Source of the DNA: Nostoc sp. NMS9
GTDB lineage: Bacteria > Cyanobacteriota > Cyanobacteriia > Cyanobacteriales > Nostocaceae
Length of the DNA stretch: 64,000 nt
Direction: 5' to 3'
Assembly (NCBI RefSeq): GCF_017114995.1
Contig: NZ_JABXKL010000005.1
Location: 186,001-250,000, forward strand
Shown here: positions 55,916 to 64,000 of the stretch, one piece after another
Layout: each line of letters begins with the position of its first letter
How positions within the stretch are numbered: the stretch's first letter is position 1
Position numbers and translations under genes: made by a program
The notes under the pieces: generated by a model
Database searches by the model: none
Told to the model about the DNA's origin: nothing
Seen by the model: the letters and a program-made list of their open reading frames with translations, nothing else

Positions 55916-56269
55916 CTATTTATCCAGAATTTCGCCAGTTTTCTTGAGTTTTCTGACCTTTTTGCCTTCTGAGGTAAAGGTGTAACCAACACGACTGGCA
56001 ACGTTTTGCTTAGTGGAATAAAGCATGACGTTGGAGCTATGAATCGGGAATTCTTGGGTAATAATTCGCCCTGATTCCCCTTCTTGCTGGGGTTTGACGT
56101 GCTTGGTTTTAATGTTGACACCTTTGACGATAACTTTACTCAGTTGGGGAAGTGCCTGAGTAATTTCGCCAACTTTTCCTTTGTCTTTGCCAGCAATCAC
56201 TTGTACGGTGTCGCCAGTTTTGACGTGCATTTTGTGGAATACTTTGGGCGTACCCTGTTTGGTTGCCAT
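55916..56269 (-). CDS. rplX: 50S ribosomal protein L24
   Basis: 117 residues: [57 protein letters not shown] (KOW domain). Assembly initiator at the tunnel exit. Its ATG shares one base with the rplN stop. Confidence 0.97.
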   Translation of the reverse strand: MATKQGTPKVFHKMHVKTGDTVQVIAGKDKGKVGEITQALPQLSKVIVKGVNIKTKHVKPQQEGESGRIITQEFPIHSSNVMLYSTKQNVASRVGYTFTSEGKKVRKLKKTGEILDK

Positions 56270-56637
56270 TAAAGCACCTCCGGAGCCAGAGAAACAATTT
56301 TGGTAAAGTTTTTATCGCGTAGTTCCCGTGCAACTGGGCCAAAAACCCGTGTACCTCTGGGATTACCGTCTTTGTTGATGATTACAGCGGCGTTATCATC
56401 AAAGCGAATACTCATGCCGCTGTCACGACTTACAGCTTTACGAGTCCGAACAATTACTGCTTCCACAACATCAGATTTTTTAACAGCCATGTTGGGTGTA
56501 GCATCTTTGACAACTGCGATAATTTTATCGCCGATAAAACCATAACGACGGTTGCCTCCGCCTAAGATGCGGATGCACATTAGTTTGCGGGCGCCGCTAT
56601 TATCTGCGACATTCAGGTAAGTCTGGGGTTGAATCAC
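56269..56637 (-). CDS. rplN: 50S ribosomal protein L14
   Basis: 122 residues: [27 protein letters not shown], then [14 protein letters not shown] [18 protein letters not shown] and [26 protein letters not shown]. Docking site for the RsfS factor encoded at 23382. Confidence 0.97.
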   Translation of the reverse strand: MIQPQTYLNVADNSGARKLMCIRILGGGNRRYGFIGDKIIAVVKDATPNMAVKKSDVVEAVIVRTRKAVSRDSGMSIRFDDNAAVIINKDGNPRGTRVFGPVARELRDKNFTKIVSLAPEVL

Positions 56638-56683
56638 AATTATTCTCCCTTGTAATGTTGTTAGAAACTAACAACGATGAGGT

Positions 56684-56932
56684 TTAAGTAGGCTTGACGT
56701 TCAGGACTTCTGTGATTTTCCAGCGCTTGGTTTTACTCAGGGGTCTAGTTTCCTGAATGCGAACGCGATCGCCTACTTTACACTGATTTTCTTCGTCGTG
56801 AACTTTATATCGTTGGGTGTTGACTACAATCTTGCCGTACTTGGGGTGAGGAGCGCGGTTTTCTATGGCCACTACCACAGTTTTTTGCATTTTATCGCTC
56901 ACTACCAAGCCAACTCGTTCTTTAACTGCCAT
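56684..56932 (-). CDS. rpsQ: 30S ribosomal protein S17
   Basis: 82 residues: [33 protein letters not shown], then [27 protein letters not shown] (OB fold). 5' domain of 16S rRNA. Confidence 0.97.
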   Translation of the reverse strand: MAVKERVGLVVSDKMQKTVVVAIENRAPHPKYGKIVVNTQRYKVHDEENQCKVGDRVRIQETRPLSKTKRWKITEVLNVKPT

Positions 56933-56938
56933 AATCTC

Positions 56939-57166
56939 CTACTTCTTTTCTTTAGCCGATTGACTTGCTGCCCGTTTGCGTTCTGTTTCTAGCGTCAGCA
57001 ATTGGGCTAGGCGGTGGCGCAATTGTCGGAACTGGTGGGGCTTTTCTAATTGTCTGGTGGCTTTTTGCAAGCGCAACTGAAATAGTTGTCTTTTGATCGC
57101 GACAATTTCATCAGAGAGCTTCTCGTCGCTTAATTCTCTAGCTTCTGAAATCTTGGGAAGAGGCAT
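56939..57166 (-). CDS. rpmC: 50S ribosomal protein L29
   Basis: 75 residues, a helical hairpin: ARELSDEKLSDEIVAIKRQLFQLRLQKATRQLEKPHQFRQLRHRLAQLLT. Part of the exit site for trigger factor and SRP. Three bases after rplP. Confidence 0.96.
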   Translation of the reverse strand: MPLPKISEARELSDEKLSDEIVAIKRQLFQLRLQKATRQLEKPHQFRQLRHRLAQLLTLETERKRAASQSAKEKK

Positions 57167-57169
57167 AAG

Positions 57170-57595
57170 CTACTCCTGCTCCTGTGGTTGAGAGCGCACA
57201 ATAAACTTGGTTTTGATGGGCAGTTTAAATGAAGCCAAACGCATCGCTTCACGGGCGATTTCTTCAGAAACTCCACCGATTTCAAACAAAATTCGTCCTG
57301 GCTTGACTACAGCTACCCAAAACTCTGGATTACCTTTACCGGAACCCATCCGGGTTTCAGCAGGACGCATGGTTACAGGTTTATCAGGGAAAATCCGAAT
57401 CCAGATTTGTCCACCCCGACGAATATAACGAGTCATTGCCCGACGGGAAGCCTCGATTTGACGCGAGGTAATCCAAGCAGGTTCTTGAGCTTGGAGTGCA
57501 AAATCACCAAAGTTGAGGGTACTACCACGGGTGGCTAGTCCTTCCATCCGTCCCCGCTGTTGTTTGCGGAATTTAGTTCTTCTAGGGCTTAACAT
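57170..57595 (-). CDS. rplP: 50S ribosomal protein L16
   Basis: 141 residues: [36 protein letters not shown], then [59 protein letters not shown]-site tRNA contact. Confidence 0.97.
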   Translation of the reverse strand: MLSPRRTKFRKQQRGRMEGLATRGSTLNFGDFALQAQEPAWITSRQIEASRRAMTRYIRRGGQIWIRIFPDKPVTMRPAETRMGSGKGNPEFWVAVVKPGRILFEIGGVSEEIAREAMRLASFKLPIKTKFIVRSQPQEQE

Positions 57596-57596
57596 G

Positions 57597-57682
57597 GTTT
57601 GTTACTTGTCATTTGTCATTTGTCCTTTGTCATTTGTCATCTGCCATTTACTAATGACTAATGAGTAATGACTAATGACGAT
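57597..57682. repeat. TTTGTCATT heptamer palindrome
   Basis: TCATTTGTCATTTGTCCTTT and ACTAATGACTAATGAGTAAT units between rplP and rpsC. The repeat end merges with the rpsC stop region. Confidence 0.65.
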
Positions 57683-58465
57683 TTATCCTTCATTTGAGCG
57701 GTCTTCAAATTGCTGGCGACGACGTTGTTGTTGACGGCGACGGGGTTCCCGATCGCGATCGCGGGGATCTCGTTCGCGATCGCGGCTTGCTGGTGGTAAC
57801 GGTGTTTCTTCCTGTCCAGGAATAATTTCTCCCTTAAACACCCATACTTTGATACCCAAAATGCCGTAAACAGTTTTTGCCGTGCAATAAGAGTAATCAA
57901 TGTCAGCCCGTAAGGTATGTAAAGGTACTCTACCTTCACGAGTCCACTCTGTCCGGGCAATTTCCGCACCGTTGAGGCGACCGCTAACTTGGATTTTAAT
58001 ACCTTGGACACCAGCGCGTTGGGCACGTTGAATCGATTGCCGCACTACCCGCCGAAAGGAAACCCGACGTTCCAATTGTTGAGCAATGTATTCAGCAATT
58101 AGGTAGGCATCAGCATCAACCCGTTGAACTTCAACTACGTTAATGCGAATTTGGCGATTACTACCCAACAATCCTTGGAGTCCGGTACGTAAGGATTCAA
58201 TACCTTGTCCACCACGTCCTACTACCACACCTGGTCTAGCTGTGCGTACTTCTAAGTCGATTTGGTCAGCTTTGCGCTCAATCCGTACTTCGGAAATACC
58301 GGCGTTGTTTTGAGCCTGTCTACCCAGCTTTTGTTCTATGTATTGACGGAGTTTGTAATCTTCTTGTAGAAGTTCTGGATAGCGATCAGGAACAGCAAAC
58401 CAACGGGATTGATGTTCATGTGTAATACCCAGGCGAAAACCAACTGGATGAATCTTTTGTCCCAC
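57683..58465 (-). CDS. rpsC: 30S ribosomal protein S3
   Basis: 260 residues. KH domain ([36 protein letters not shown]) and a C-terminal S3 domain ([45 protein letters not shown]). The tail is unusually Arg/Asp/Glu/Gln-rich ([29 protein letters not shown]); its DNA contains CGATCGCGATCGCG HIP1 copies at 57750-57785. Confidence 0.97.
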   Translation of the reverse strand: MGQKIHPVGFRLGITHEHQSRWFAVPDRYPELLQEDYKLRQYIEQKLGRQAQNNAGISEVRIERKADQIDLEVRTARPGVVVGRGGQGIESLRTGLQGLLGSNRQIRINVVEVQRVDADAYLIAEYIAQQLERRVSFRRVVRQSIQRAQRAGVQGIKIQVSGRLNGAEIARTEWTREGRVPLHTLRADIDYSYCTAKTVYGILGIKVWVFKGEIIPGQEETPLPPASRDRERDPRDRDREPRRRQQQRRRQQFEDRSNEG

Positions 58466-58518
58466 GAATGCTTCCTCTAAAATTTCTTACTTTACGCAAT
58501 TTATTCGTGTAAACGTGT

Positions 58519-58875
58519 TTATTTTTCTGGAGCAGCTGCAACGGCCACAGTAATATGACACGTCGGCTTGCGAATTTGGTAAGCTCGACCTTGCGCTCTT
58601 GGTTGGAAGCGCTTCAACGGCGGCCCTTGATCGGCATAAGCCTGAGTAATCACTAGTTGAGTCCGATCTAACCCAGCGTTGTGTTCGGCATTGGCAGCAG
58701 CGCTTCTGAGAACCTTCAATATGGGTTCAGTGGCGCGATAGGGCATGAATTCCAGGATGATTAACGCTTCTCGGTAAGATCGCCCGCGGATTTGATCGAG
58801 TACCCGACGCACCTTATAAGCCGAGATGCGGATAAAACGAGCGATCGCTTTTACTTCAGTAGTATTAGTAGCCAT
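58519..58875 (-). CDS. rplV: 50S ribosomal protein L22
   Basis: 118 residues from ATG 58875 ([32 protein letters not shown]); the TTG start four codons earlier is unlikely. Then [18 protein letters not shown] and the tunnel loop [18 protein letters not shown]. Confidence 0.96.
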   Translation of the reverse strand: MATNTTEVKAIARFIRISAYKVRRVLDQIRGRSYREALIILEFMPYRATEPILKVLRSAAANAEHNAGLDRTQLVITQAYADQGPPLKRFQPRAQGRAYQIRKPTCHITVAVAAAPEK

Positions 58876-58983
58876 AATTTTCTCCAATTTTGTCCTTCGT
58901 CCTTCGTCCTTTATCCTTGGTCTTTTGTCGAAAGCTAATAACTAATGACAAATGACTAATGACAAATGACCAATGACTAATAA
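58876..58983. repeat. GTCCTTC / CAATGACTAAT heptamer palindrome
   Basis: GTCCTTCGTCCTTCGTCC (58890-58910) and AACTAATGACAAATGACTAA (58939-58960) units between rplV and rpsS. Confidence 0.65.
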
Positions 58984-59262
58984 CTACCTACCTGCTTTTT
59001 TGTCGCTTTTTCCATGACCCCTGTAGGTGCGTGTCGGGGCAAATTCACCCAACTTGTGTCCTACCATCTGTTCATTTACAAAAACTGGAACGTGTTGTCG
59101 TCCGTTGTGAACAGCTATGGTATGCCCTACCATTAGAGGCAAAATTGTCGAAGCTCGCGACCAAGTTTTAATAACTTCTTTTCTGTTGTTGTCGTTGAGC
59201 TTTTCAATTTTCTTTAAGAGATGATCCGCAACGAAAGGACCTTTTTTTAGAGAACGACCCAT
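58984..59262 (-). CDS. rpsS: 30S ribosomal protein S19
   Basis: 92 residues: [24 protein letters not shown], then [52 protein letters not shown]. Forms the head with S13. Confidence 0.97.
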   Translation of the reverse strand: MGRSLKKGPFVADHLLKKIEKLNDNNRKEVIKTWSRASTILPLMVGHTIAVHNGRQHVPVFVNEQMVGHKLGEFAPTRTYRGHGKSDKKAGR

Positions 59263-59405
59263 AGTTCAATTTTTGATTTAGGATTTAGGAATTAGGATTT
59301 AGAATTTCGGATTTTGGATAATTAGGTATCTGAACCAAGTTTCACAAATTTTCAATGTTTACAAGTAGACCCCAATCTAAAATCCAAAATCTAAAATCTA
59401 AAATT

Positions 59406-60269
59406 CTATGATTCACGACCACCGCGACCGCGTTTAGAAGACTTACGACGACGACGCACAATCAACTTGCTGCTAAGTTTCTTGCGATTGCGTGTCTTCG
59501 CACCCAATGTGGGTTTACCCCAAGGTGTAACAGGTCCCGATCTACCGATAGGCGCTCTACCTTCACCACCACCATGTGGGTGATCCACTGGGTTCATGAC
59601 GCTACCTCTAACCTTAGGACGGCGACCTTTCCAGCGATTTCGTCCGGCTTTACCTGCACTCAGGTTTCTCGCATCGGTGTTGCCTACTTGCCCAATGGTG
59701 GCGTAGCACTCACGCCGAATCAAGCGGACTTCTCCTGAAGGCAACTTGAGAGTTACGTAATTACCTTCTTTTGCCACAACTTGGGCGCTAGCACCTGCTG
59801 CACGTACAATTTGACCACCTTTACCAGGAGTGAATTCTACGTTGTGAACACTAGTACCTAAGGGAATCTTCCAGAGTGGTAAGGCATTACCATCTTCAAA
59901 GGGAGAATCGGGCCCAGAAACAATTATTGTTCCAACTTTCAACCCGTTGGGGTGAAGGATGTACCGTTTTTCGCCGTCTTGGTAATACAAAAGGGCAATT
60001 CTGGCGTTGCGGTTAGGATCGTATTCAATTGCTGCGACTTTGGCCGGAATATTATGTTTATCCCTTTTAAAATCGATGATCCGATAAAGCTGTTTGTGTC
60101 CGCCACCCCTGCGACGACTAGTAATCCGTCCGTGATTATTCCGACCTTTGGCGCGATGCTTCGAGGTTGTTAGGGATTTTTCTGGCTCGGTTCTGGTAAT
60201 TTCCGCAAAGTCAGAGATTGTAACTTGGCGAGTGCTGGGGGTATAAGGGCGATAAGAACGAGTACCCAT
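59406..60269 (-). CDS. rplB: 50S ribosomal protein L2
   Basis: 287 residues: [59 protein letters not shown] and the C-terminal [20 protein letters not shown] motif read here as [20 protein letters not shown]. Needed for subunit association and peptidyl transfer. Confidence 0.97.
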   Translation of the reverse strand: MGTRSYRPYTPSTRQVTISDFAEITRTEPEKSLTTSKHRAKGRNNHGRITSRRRGGGHKQLYRIIDFKRDKHNIPAKVAAIEYDPNRNARIALLYYQDGEKRYILHPNGLKVGTIIVSGPDSPFEDGNALPLWKIPLGTSVHNVEFTPGKGGQIVRAAGASAQVVAKEGNYVTLKLPSGEVRLIRRECYATIGQVGNTDARNLSAGKAGRNRWKGRRPKVRGSVMNPVDHPHGGGEGRAPIGRSGPVTPWGKPTLGAKTRNRKKLSSKLIVRRRRKSSKRGRGGRES

Positions 60270-60392
60270 ATTTTTAAGTGCTGAGTGCTGATAGCGTTAG
60301 CGGGGCCTTTAGCCCGTGCTGAGTGCTGAGTATCGAGTTTTGAGTTTTGAGTTCAGTAACTCTTAACTCCTAGCTCCTAACTCAAAACTTTT
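60270..60392. repeat. GTGCTGAGTGCTG repeats with TAACTCC tail
   Basis: GTGCTGAGTGCTGATAGCG (60276 on), GTGCTGAGTGCTGAGTATCG (60318 on) and TAACTCCTAGCTCCTAACTC. Related to 5996-6166. Between rplB and rplW. Confidence 0.65.
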
Positions 60393-60707
60393 TTAGACTT
60401 CTGGGAATAGAACTTGTCTAATCTTGTCTTCATCCCCAGGTGCGACGGTGACGATCGCTCGCTTATATTGGGGTTTATAACCAATAAATTTACCAACGCG
60501 CCGCTTTTTGCGCGGTGGTAGGATGGTGTTGACTTTTACAACCTTGACTTGAAACAAATCTTCGATCGCAGCCTTGATTTCCGGCTTAGATGCCTTTGGA
60601 ATTACTTCAAAGGTGTACTTATTTTGCTCCATCAAGATGGTCGCTTTCTCGGTAACAATTGGGCGACGCACTAAGTCAGCAAGGTCGCGGGGGTCAAAGC
60701 TAGGCAC
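60393..60707 (-). CDS. rplW: 50S ribosomal protein L23
   Basis: 104 residues: [56 protein letters not shown], then [19 protein letters not shown]. It overlaps the rplD end by eight bases. Exit-tunnel docking site. Confidence 0.97.
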   Translation of the reverse strand: MPSFDPRDLADLVRRPIVTEKATILMEQNKYTFEVIPKASKPEIKAAIEDLFQVKVVKVNTILPPRKKRRVGKFIGYKPQYKRAIVTVAPGDEDKIRQVLFPEV

Positions 60708-61338
60708 TGTAGACCTCCTGAATTTTTTCTAGGGCTGATGCCGTAACTACAATTTTGTCAGCGTGCAGTAAATCAAAAACATTTAGCTGGTCGGCTGCAA
60801 TTAGTTTTAAATTTTCAATGTTGCGGGCTGATAAATAAACGTTATCTTTATCCGCAATTTCAGACAAAATTAACAGTGCCTTGCTTTCTGGTACTATTCC
60901 CCAACGGGCAAGCGCTGCCACTAATTCTTTAGTCTTCGGGCGAGATAGCTCGGTGCTAAATTCTTCTACTACGATCAAGTCATCAATACGACCGACAAAT
61001 GCTGTCCGCAGTGCTAAACGTCGCTCTTTGCGGTTCAACTTCAGGTCGAAATCTCTAGGCTTTGGCCCAAAGATCACACCACCACCACGCCACAATGGTG
61101 AACGAATAGACCCTGCACGAGCGCGACCAGTACCTTTTTGCCGCCAAGGTTTACGACCGCCACCTCTGACTTCCGAACGAGTTTTTGTACTGGCATTTCC
61201 TTGACGAGCATTAGTCAATTGCCGTACTAAGGCGCGGTGCACAATATGAGACGCTGTTTCTTCCTTGGCAACGCGCAATTCGAAGGTCGTCTCGCCGACC
61301 TGTTCTCCTTGCCAATTTTTAACTACGCTTTCAACCAT
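60700..61338 (-). CDS. rplD: 50S ribosomal protein L4
   Basis: 212 residues from ATG 61338 ([23 protein letters not shown]); an earlier start at 61368 lies in a heptamer repeat. Then [47 protein letters not shown] (tunnel loop). In E. coli L4 represses its own operon; no leader site can be assigned here. Confidence 0.96.
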   Translation of the reverse strand: MVESVVKNWQGEQVGETTFELRVAKEETASHIVHRALVRQLTNARQGNASTKTRSEVRGGGRKPWRQKGTGRARAGSIRSPLWRGGGVIFGPKPRDFDLKLNRKERRLALRTAFVGRIDDLIVVEEFSTELSRPKTKELVAALARWGIVPESKALLILSEIADKDNVYLSARNIENLKLIAADQLNVFDLLHADKIVVTASALEKIQEVYSA

Positions 61339-61441
61339 CTTTCTTATCTGTCCTTTGTCATTGGTCATTTGTCATTGGTCTTTTGCCATTTGTCCTTAGC
61401 CAATGACTACTGACTAATGACTTTTGACTAATGACTTCTGA
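61339..61441. repeat. TTTGTCATT heptamer palindrome
   Basis: TGTCCTTTGTCATTGGTCAT and ATGACTACTGACTAATGAC units between rplC and rplD. The left part reaches the alternative rplD start. Confidence 0.7.
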
Positions 61442-62074
61442 CTATCCCACTATTTTTGCAGGCACAACACTTACTAGAGCGCCTGGTTTACCAGGTATAG
61501 CTCCCTTAATTAGCAATAAGTTGCGTTCTGGGTCAACTCGCACTATGGTCAGTTTGCGGATTGTAATACGTTTTCCACCTAAACGACCTGCCATCCGCTT
61601 ACCTGGATAGACACGACCTGGTGTTGTACCAGCACCAATAGAACCGGGTGCTCTGTGGTTTTTGGAACCGTGTGACATTGGCCCGCGACCAAAGTTGTTG
61701 CGCTTCTGGTTTCCCGCAAAGCCGCGACCGATGCTTGTACCGACGACATCGACAATTTGACCAGCGCTAAAAATATCTGCTTTAATCTCTTGACCTAAAG
61801 CATAATCACTAGAGCTATCGGTATGATATTCATTTAAGTGACGCAATGCTGGGGCAGATGATTTAGCCAAATGACCCAGTAGAGGTCTGTTTAGTGCCTT
61901 GGGTTTGACTTCGCCATAACCAACTTGAATGGCAAAGTAACCGTCGGTTTCTTTCGTTTTAACTTGTGTAACGGTGCATGGCCCTGCTTGAATGACAGTT
62001 ACAGGAATAGATACTCCTGCTTCGTCAAATATTTGGGTCATGCCCAGCTTGGTGCCGAGAATACCTACAGACAC
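61442..62074 (-). CDS. rplC: 50S ribosomal protein L3
   Basis: 210 residues: [39 protein letters not shown], then [55 protein letters not shown]. First gene of the cluster here; rpsJ is not upstream. It follows a long region with many hairpins. Confidence 0.97.
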   Translation of the reverse strand: MSVGILGTKLGMTQIFDEAGVSIPVTVIQAGPCTVTQVKTKETDGYFAIQVGYGEVKPKALNRPLLGHLAKSSAPALRHLNEYHTDSSSDYALGQEIKADIFSAGQIVDVVGTSIGRGFAGNQKRNNFGRGPMSHGSKNHRAPGSIGAGTTPGRVYPGKRMAGRLGGKRITIRKLTIVRVDPERNLLLIKGAIPGKPGALVSVVPAKIVG

Positions 62075-62159
62075 AGTAACTGGTTCTCCTTTCTACTTGC
62101 TGACCTTGGAATTGGACTCTAGAGGACACGCTTTGTACGCATCAGTTTAGGCTGGGTTA

Positions 62160-62600
62160 GCCTGCGAAATTTGGAATGGCTTCAATAAACCGCTCCAAAT
62201 ACTTTCGGACACAACAAACCGTGTCCGTACTGCTTGGTGAATCTGTTTAGCTTCACTCAATAGATCACCAGAACAGCCACAAGTCTCTTCCCGTTGGGAA
62301 GGAGTAACTTCTGGAATCAATGCAAGGCGCTACAGCTTTAAGCTGTGTGCAGCAATGCTTTCGTCCAAGCAATTGCTCTGGCACTTTCTGGAGGCAGCGC
62401 TGTCGGCGGGTTTTCCGATTTGTACACGCCTGAAGGGCGGCTTCCCGGAGATTGGCTACTGCCGTGTTGCAGTTGGACTTAAGCGGTTATTACCGCCCAG
62501 TATCCGTTAACTGAGACTGACGTAATGCCATGAAACCAACATTGCTGCTCAGTCTTTACTTCCTTAAACACCTTAAACTATTGTTTAAGCTTTTGCCTGC
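62160..62600 (-). promoter_or_regulatory. Hairpin-rich region upstream of rplC (possible leader)
   Basis: Between rplC and ndhN lie about 950 bp without a convincing gene. This part has at least five stems: TTTGGA...TCCAAA (62171-62200), CGGACAC...GTGTCCG (62208-62229), CTTCCC-GTT-GGGAAG, ACAGCTTTAAGCTGT (62331-62345) and GCGGT-TATT-ACCGC. It is richer in G+C than the flanks. It may be an rRNA-like or r-protein leader, a small RNA or a repeat; none was recognised. Confidence 0.4.
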
Positions 62601-62913
62601 TTTTTTGGAGGCACAGGAGTAAACGTACCTTGGAGCTTAGGATTAACTTTAGTTATTCTTCCATAAGCTCTAATGTTGACCTGAAAGCTTTCTTAGTTTA
62701 CCAGTCTACGATCGCTCTGAGCTAGATTATCCAATTTGGATTAAGTCATCAGTTTTTGATGCTAACACTACTTCAGAATGACAGTAAAAAGTCAACCTAA
62801 TTTGCGTGTTTGGTCACAATCTAATAATATAAATTATTTATTTATGTTTGTCCAGTAATTTATAGAGCTATTTTTAGGGAGTGGGGAAAGCAGGGGGACA
62901 AGGGAGAATAACT

Positions 62914-62955
62914 ATGCCCAATGCCCAATGCCCAATGCCCAATGCCCAATGCCCA
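62914..62955. repeat. Six tandem ATGCCCA heptamers
   Basis: Six perfect copies in a row, preceded by GGGGAAAGCAGGGGGACAAG at 62883. A short tandem repeat of heterocystous cyanobacteria, of the kind known as STRR. Located 70 bp before ndhN. Copy number probably varies between strains. Confidence 0.85.
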
Positions 62956-63025
62956 AAAAAATGCTTTTAATCTATCGGTTCAGGGTAAATAATAGAGATA
63001 TCTAAGTGGGATAAGACGAAAATCT

Positions 63026-63502
63026 ATGGCACTAATTACCACTGGCAACGGTTTAATCCGCGATCTGGAAAAATTTGGCGCTCTTGGAGTGTATGTACCT
63101 CTGGAAGGGGGTTATGAAGGTCGATATCAGCGCCGACTACGGGCAGCTGGCTATACTACCCTTCACATTACTGCTAAAGGACTGGGTGATGTAGCTGCCT
63201 ATCTCACAAGAATTCATGGAGTTAGACCTCCTCATCTTGGTAAAAAAAGTACTGGTAGCGGGGCGGCAGTAGGTCAAGTATACTATCTGCCACCAATTCT
63301 CAATTCTCATTTAGAACAGCTACCACCAAAATCAAAGGGGCTGGTCTTGTGGATTATTGAAGGGCATATTCTTTCCAATGAGGAACTTGAGTATTTGACG
63401 AATTTGCCTCAACTAGAACCACGAGTGAGAGTAATCATTGAGAGAGGTGGCGATCGCTCTTTCCGTTGGACTTCTCTAGAAAAAACTCTGTTAGCTAGCT
63501 AA
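63026..63502 (+). CDS. ndhN: NAD(P)H-quinone oxidoreductase subunit N
   Basis: 158 residues, a cyanobacterial/plant-specific subunit of the NDH-1 photosynthetic complex that helps attach ferredoxin-related module A. MALITTGNGLIRDLEKFGALGVYVPLEGGYEGRYQRRLRAAGYTTLHITAKGLGDVAAYLTRIHGVRPPHLGKK is diagnostic. Stromal or cytoplasmic side of the thylakoid. Upstream lies a heptamer array; no other ndh gene is adjacent. Confidence 0.95.
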   Translation: MALITTGNGLIRDLEKFGALGVYVPLEGGYEGRYQRRLRAAGYTTLHITAKGLGDVAAYLTRIHGVRPPHLGKKSTGSGAAVGQVYYLPPILNSHLEQLPPKSKGLVLWIIEGHILSNEELEYLTNLPQLEPRVRVIIERGGDRSFRWTSLEKTLLAS

Positions 63503-63592
63503 CACTTACAAAAGTGAGGAGTGAAAAGTGAGGAGTGAAAAATTTAAAACTTCTAACTTCTAACTCCTAACTCCTAACTCCTAACTCCTAAT
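63503..63592. repeat. CTCCTAA tandem heptamers with inverted partner
   Basis: GTGAGGAGTGAAAAGTGAGG (63514 on) faces five CTAACTC copies at 63558-63590. Between convergent ndhN and the GNAT gene. Confidence 0.75.
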
Positions 63593-64000
63593 TCATAACT
63601 CTTTTAGCATTTCAATAATGCTGAATCGAAAACCACAAGATGCAAATAACCGCCGTGAAGCCTCGTTAGCAATTGCTGTATCTAGACGAATTTGCTTGAC
63701 GCCCATCTGATGAAAGCGTTCAACACTTAGCATCAGCATCTGCCGCGCAATTCCGTTTTGGCGATATTCCGTCTCGACCCAGATATCATGAATAAAAGCA
63801 AATTCCTGTAACCGGTAAATTGGTATTTCTCGCTCAACTGTTGCCACCAGAAAAGCTACAATTTGCCCTTCATTTTCGGATACTAGAAATACACTGCGCT
63901 CGTTATTTGCCAAACGCGTCAACCATTGCTCATAACGCTGTTCTGGATGCGGTAGAAAACCATACTTGGCAGAATCCCAAGACTCATGCAAAGCACAAAT
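63593..64000 (-). CDS. GNAT-family N-acetyltransferase (5' end beyond window)
   Basis: At least 135 residues. The frame is open to the last base, so the start is outside the window; the TTG at 63991 is probably internal. GNAT features: VFLVSENEGQIVAFLVA, FIHDIWVETEYRQNGIARQMLMLSVERF with the R/Q-x-x-G-x-A acetyl-CoA loop, and NEASRRLFASCGFRF. Transfers acetyl to an unknown amine. Confidence 0.85.
   Translation of the reverse strand: MCALHESWDSAKYGFLPHPEQRYEQWLTRLANNERSVFLVSENEGQIVAFLVATVEREIPIYRLQEFAFIHDIWVETEYRQNGIARQMLMLSVERFHQMGVKQIRLDTAIANEASRRLFASCGFRFSIIEMLKEL

Noticed and set aside
57658..58026. 122-aa ORF inside rpsC on the same strand
   Set aside because: It is a different-frame shadow of rpsC, whose KH and S3 domains are unambiguous.
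62914..62955. CRISPR array
   Set aside because: Units are 7 bp without spacers and there are no cas genes; this is a tandem heptamer repeat.
62075..63025. tmRNA or RNase P RNA in the hairpin-dense region
   Set aside because: Conserved RNase P core (GAGGAAAGTCC) and tmRNA end motifs were not found on either strand.

Overview
This window is chromosomal DNA from a filamentous, very probably heterocyst-forming cyanobacterium of the Nostoc/Anabaena type. Evidence: frequent HIP1 palindromes (GCGATCGC); cyanobacterial or plastid marker genes (ndhN, a CGLD27/Ycf36 protein, DUF3318, a DUF151 bifunctional nuclease); a ribosomal gene order lacking rpsJ, rpsN and rpmD; and many intergenic heptanucleotide and palindromic repeats of the kind found in Nostoc. 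The organism assignment comes from content only, without a search.

Layout. 0-9.6 kb: a broken aspartic-protease pair, then housekeeping genes (pgeF, birA, an M23 peptidase, ribE, a bifunctional nuclease, an Fe-S aldo/keto reductase, an ABC exporter). 9.6-14.4 kb is accessory: an IS5-family element with TA target duplication sits inside a small PD-(D/E)XK nuclease gene whose frame rejoins exactly if the element is removed. That gene overlaps a Toprim-like gene and is followed by a HicB-like protein, a dGTPase and a LysR regulator. 15-37.5 kb is mostly conserved metabolism and envelope: YbjN-like and DUF3318 proteins, queE, a STAS-sugar transferase fusion, a decayed ParA-like gene, a membrane GTPase, initiator tRNA-Met, asparaginase, CGLD27-rsfS, two glycosyltransferases, an orphan cytosine methyltransferase, deoC, recO, an MFS transporter, a metzincin, secG, gpmI and an ABC-F ATPase.

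37.6-43.8 kb is a second accessory island, AT-rich and full of broken genes. At its centre is an apparently intact pair: a 659-residue dynamin-like GTPase and a 242-residue nuclease with an HSDR_N-like core. This is the best candidate in the window for an undescribed, possibly antiviral, system.

43.8-62.1 kb is one long minus-strand translation cluster in the order rplC-rplD-rplW-rplB-rpsS-rplV-rpsC-rplP-rpmC-rpsQ-rplN-rplX-rplE-rpsH-rplF-rplR-rpsE-rplO-secY-adk-infA-rpmJ-rpsM-rpsK-rpoA-rplQ-truA-rplM-rpsI-rpmE-prfA. Many of its spacers carry palindromic heptamer repeats. Upstream of rplC lies about 950 bp without a convincing gene but with many hairpins, followed by ndhN (+) and a GNAT gene (-) that runs off the window.

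Decay is a theme: at least six genes are broken by nonsense codons, frameshifts, deletion or IS insertion, and recO carries an in-frame stretch of repeat-like sequence.
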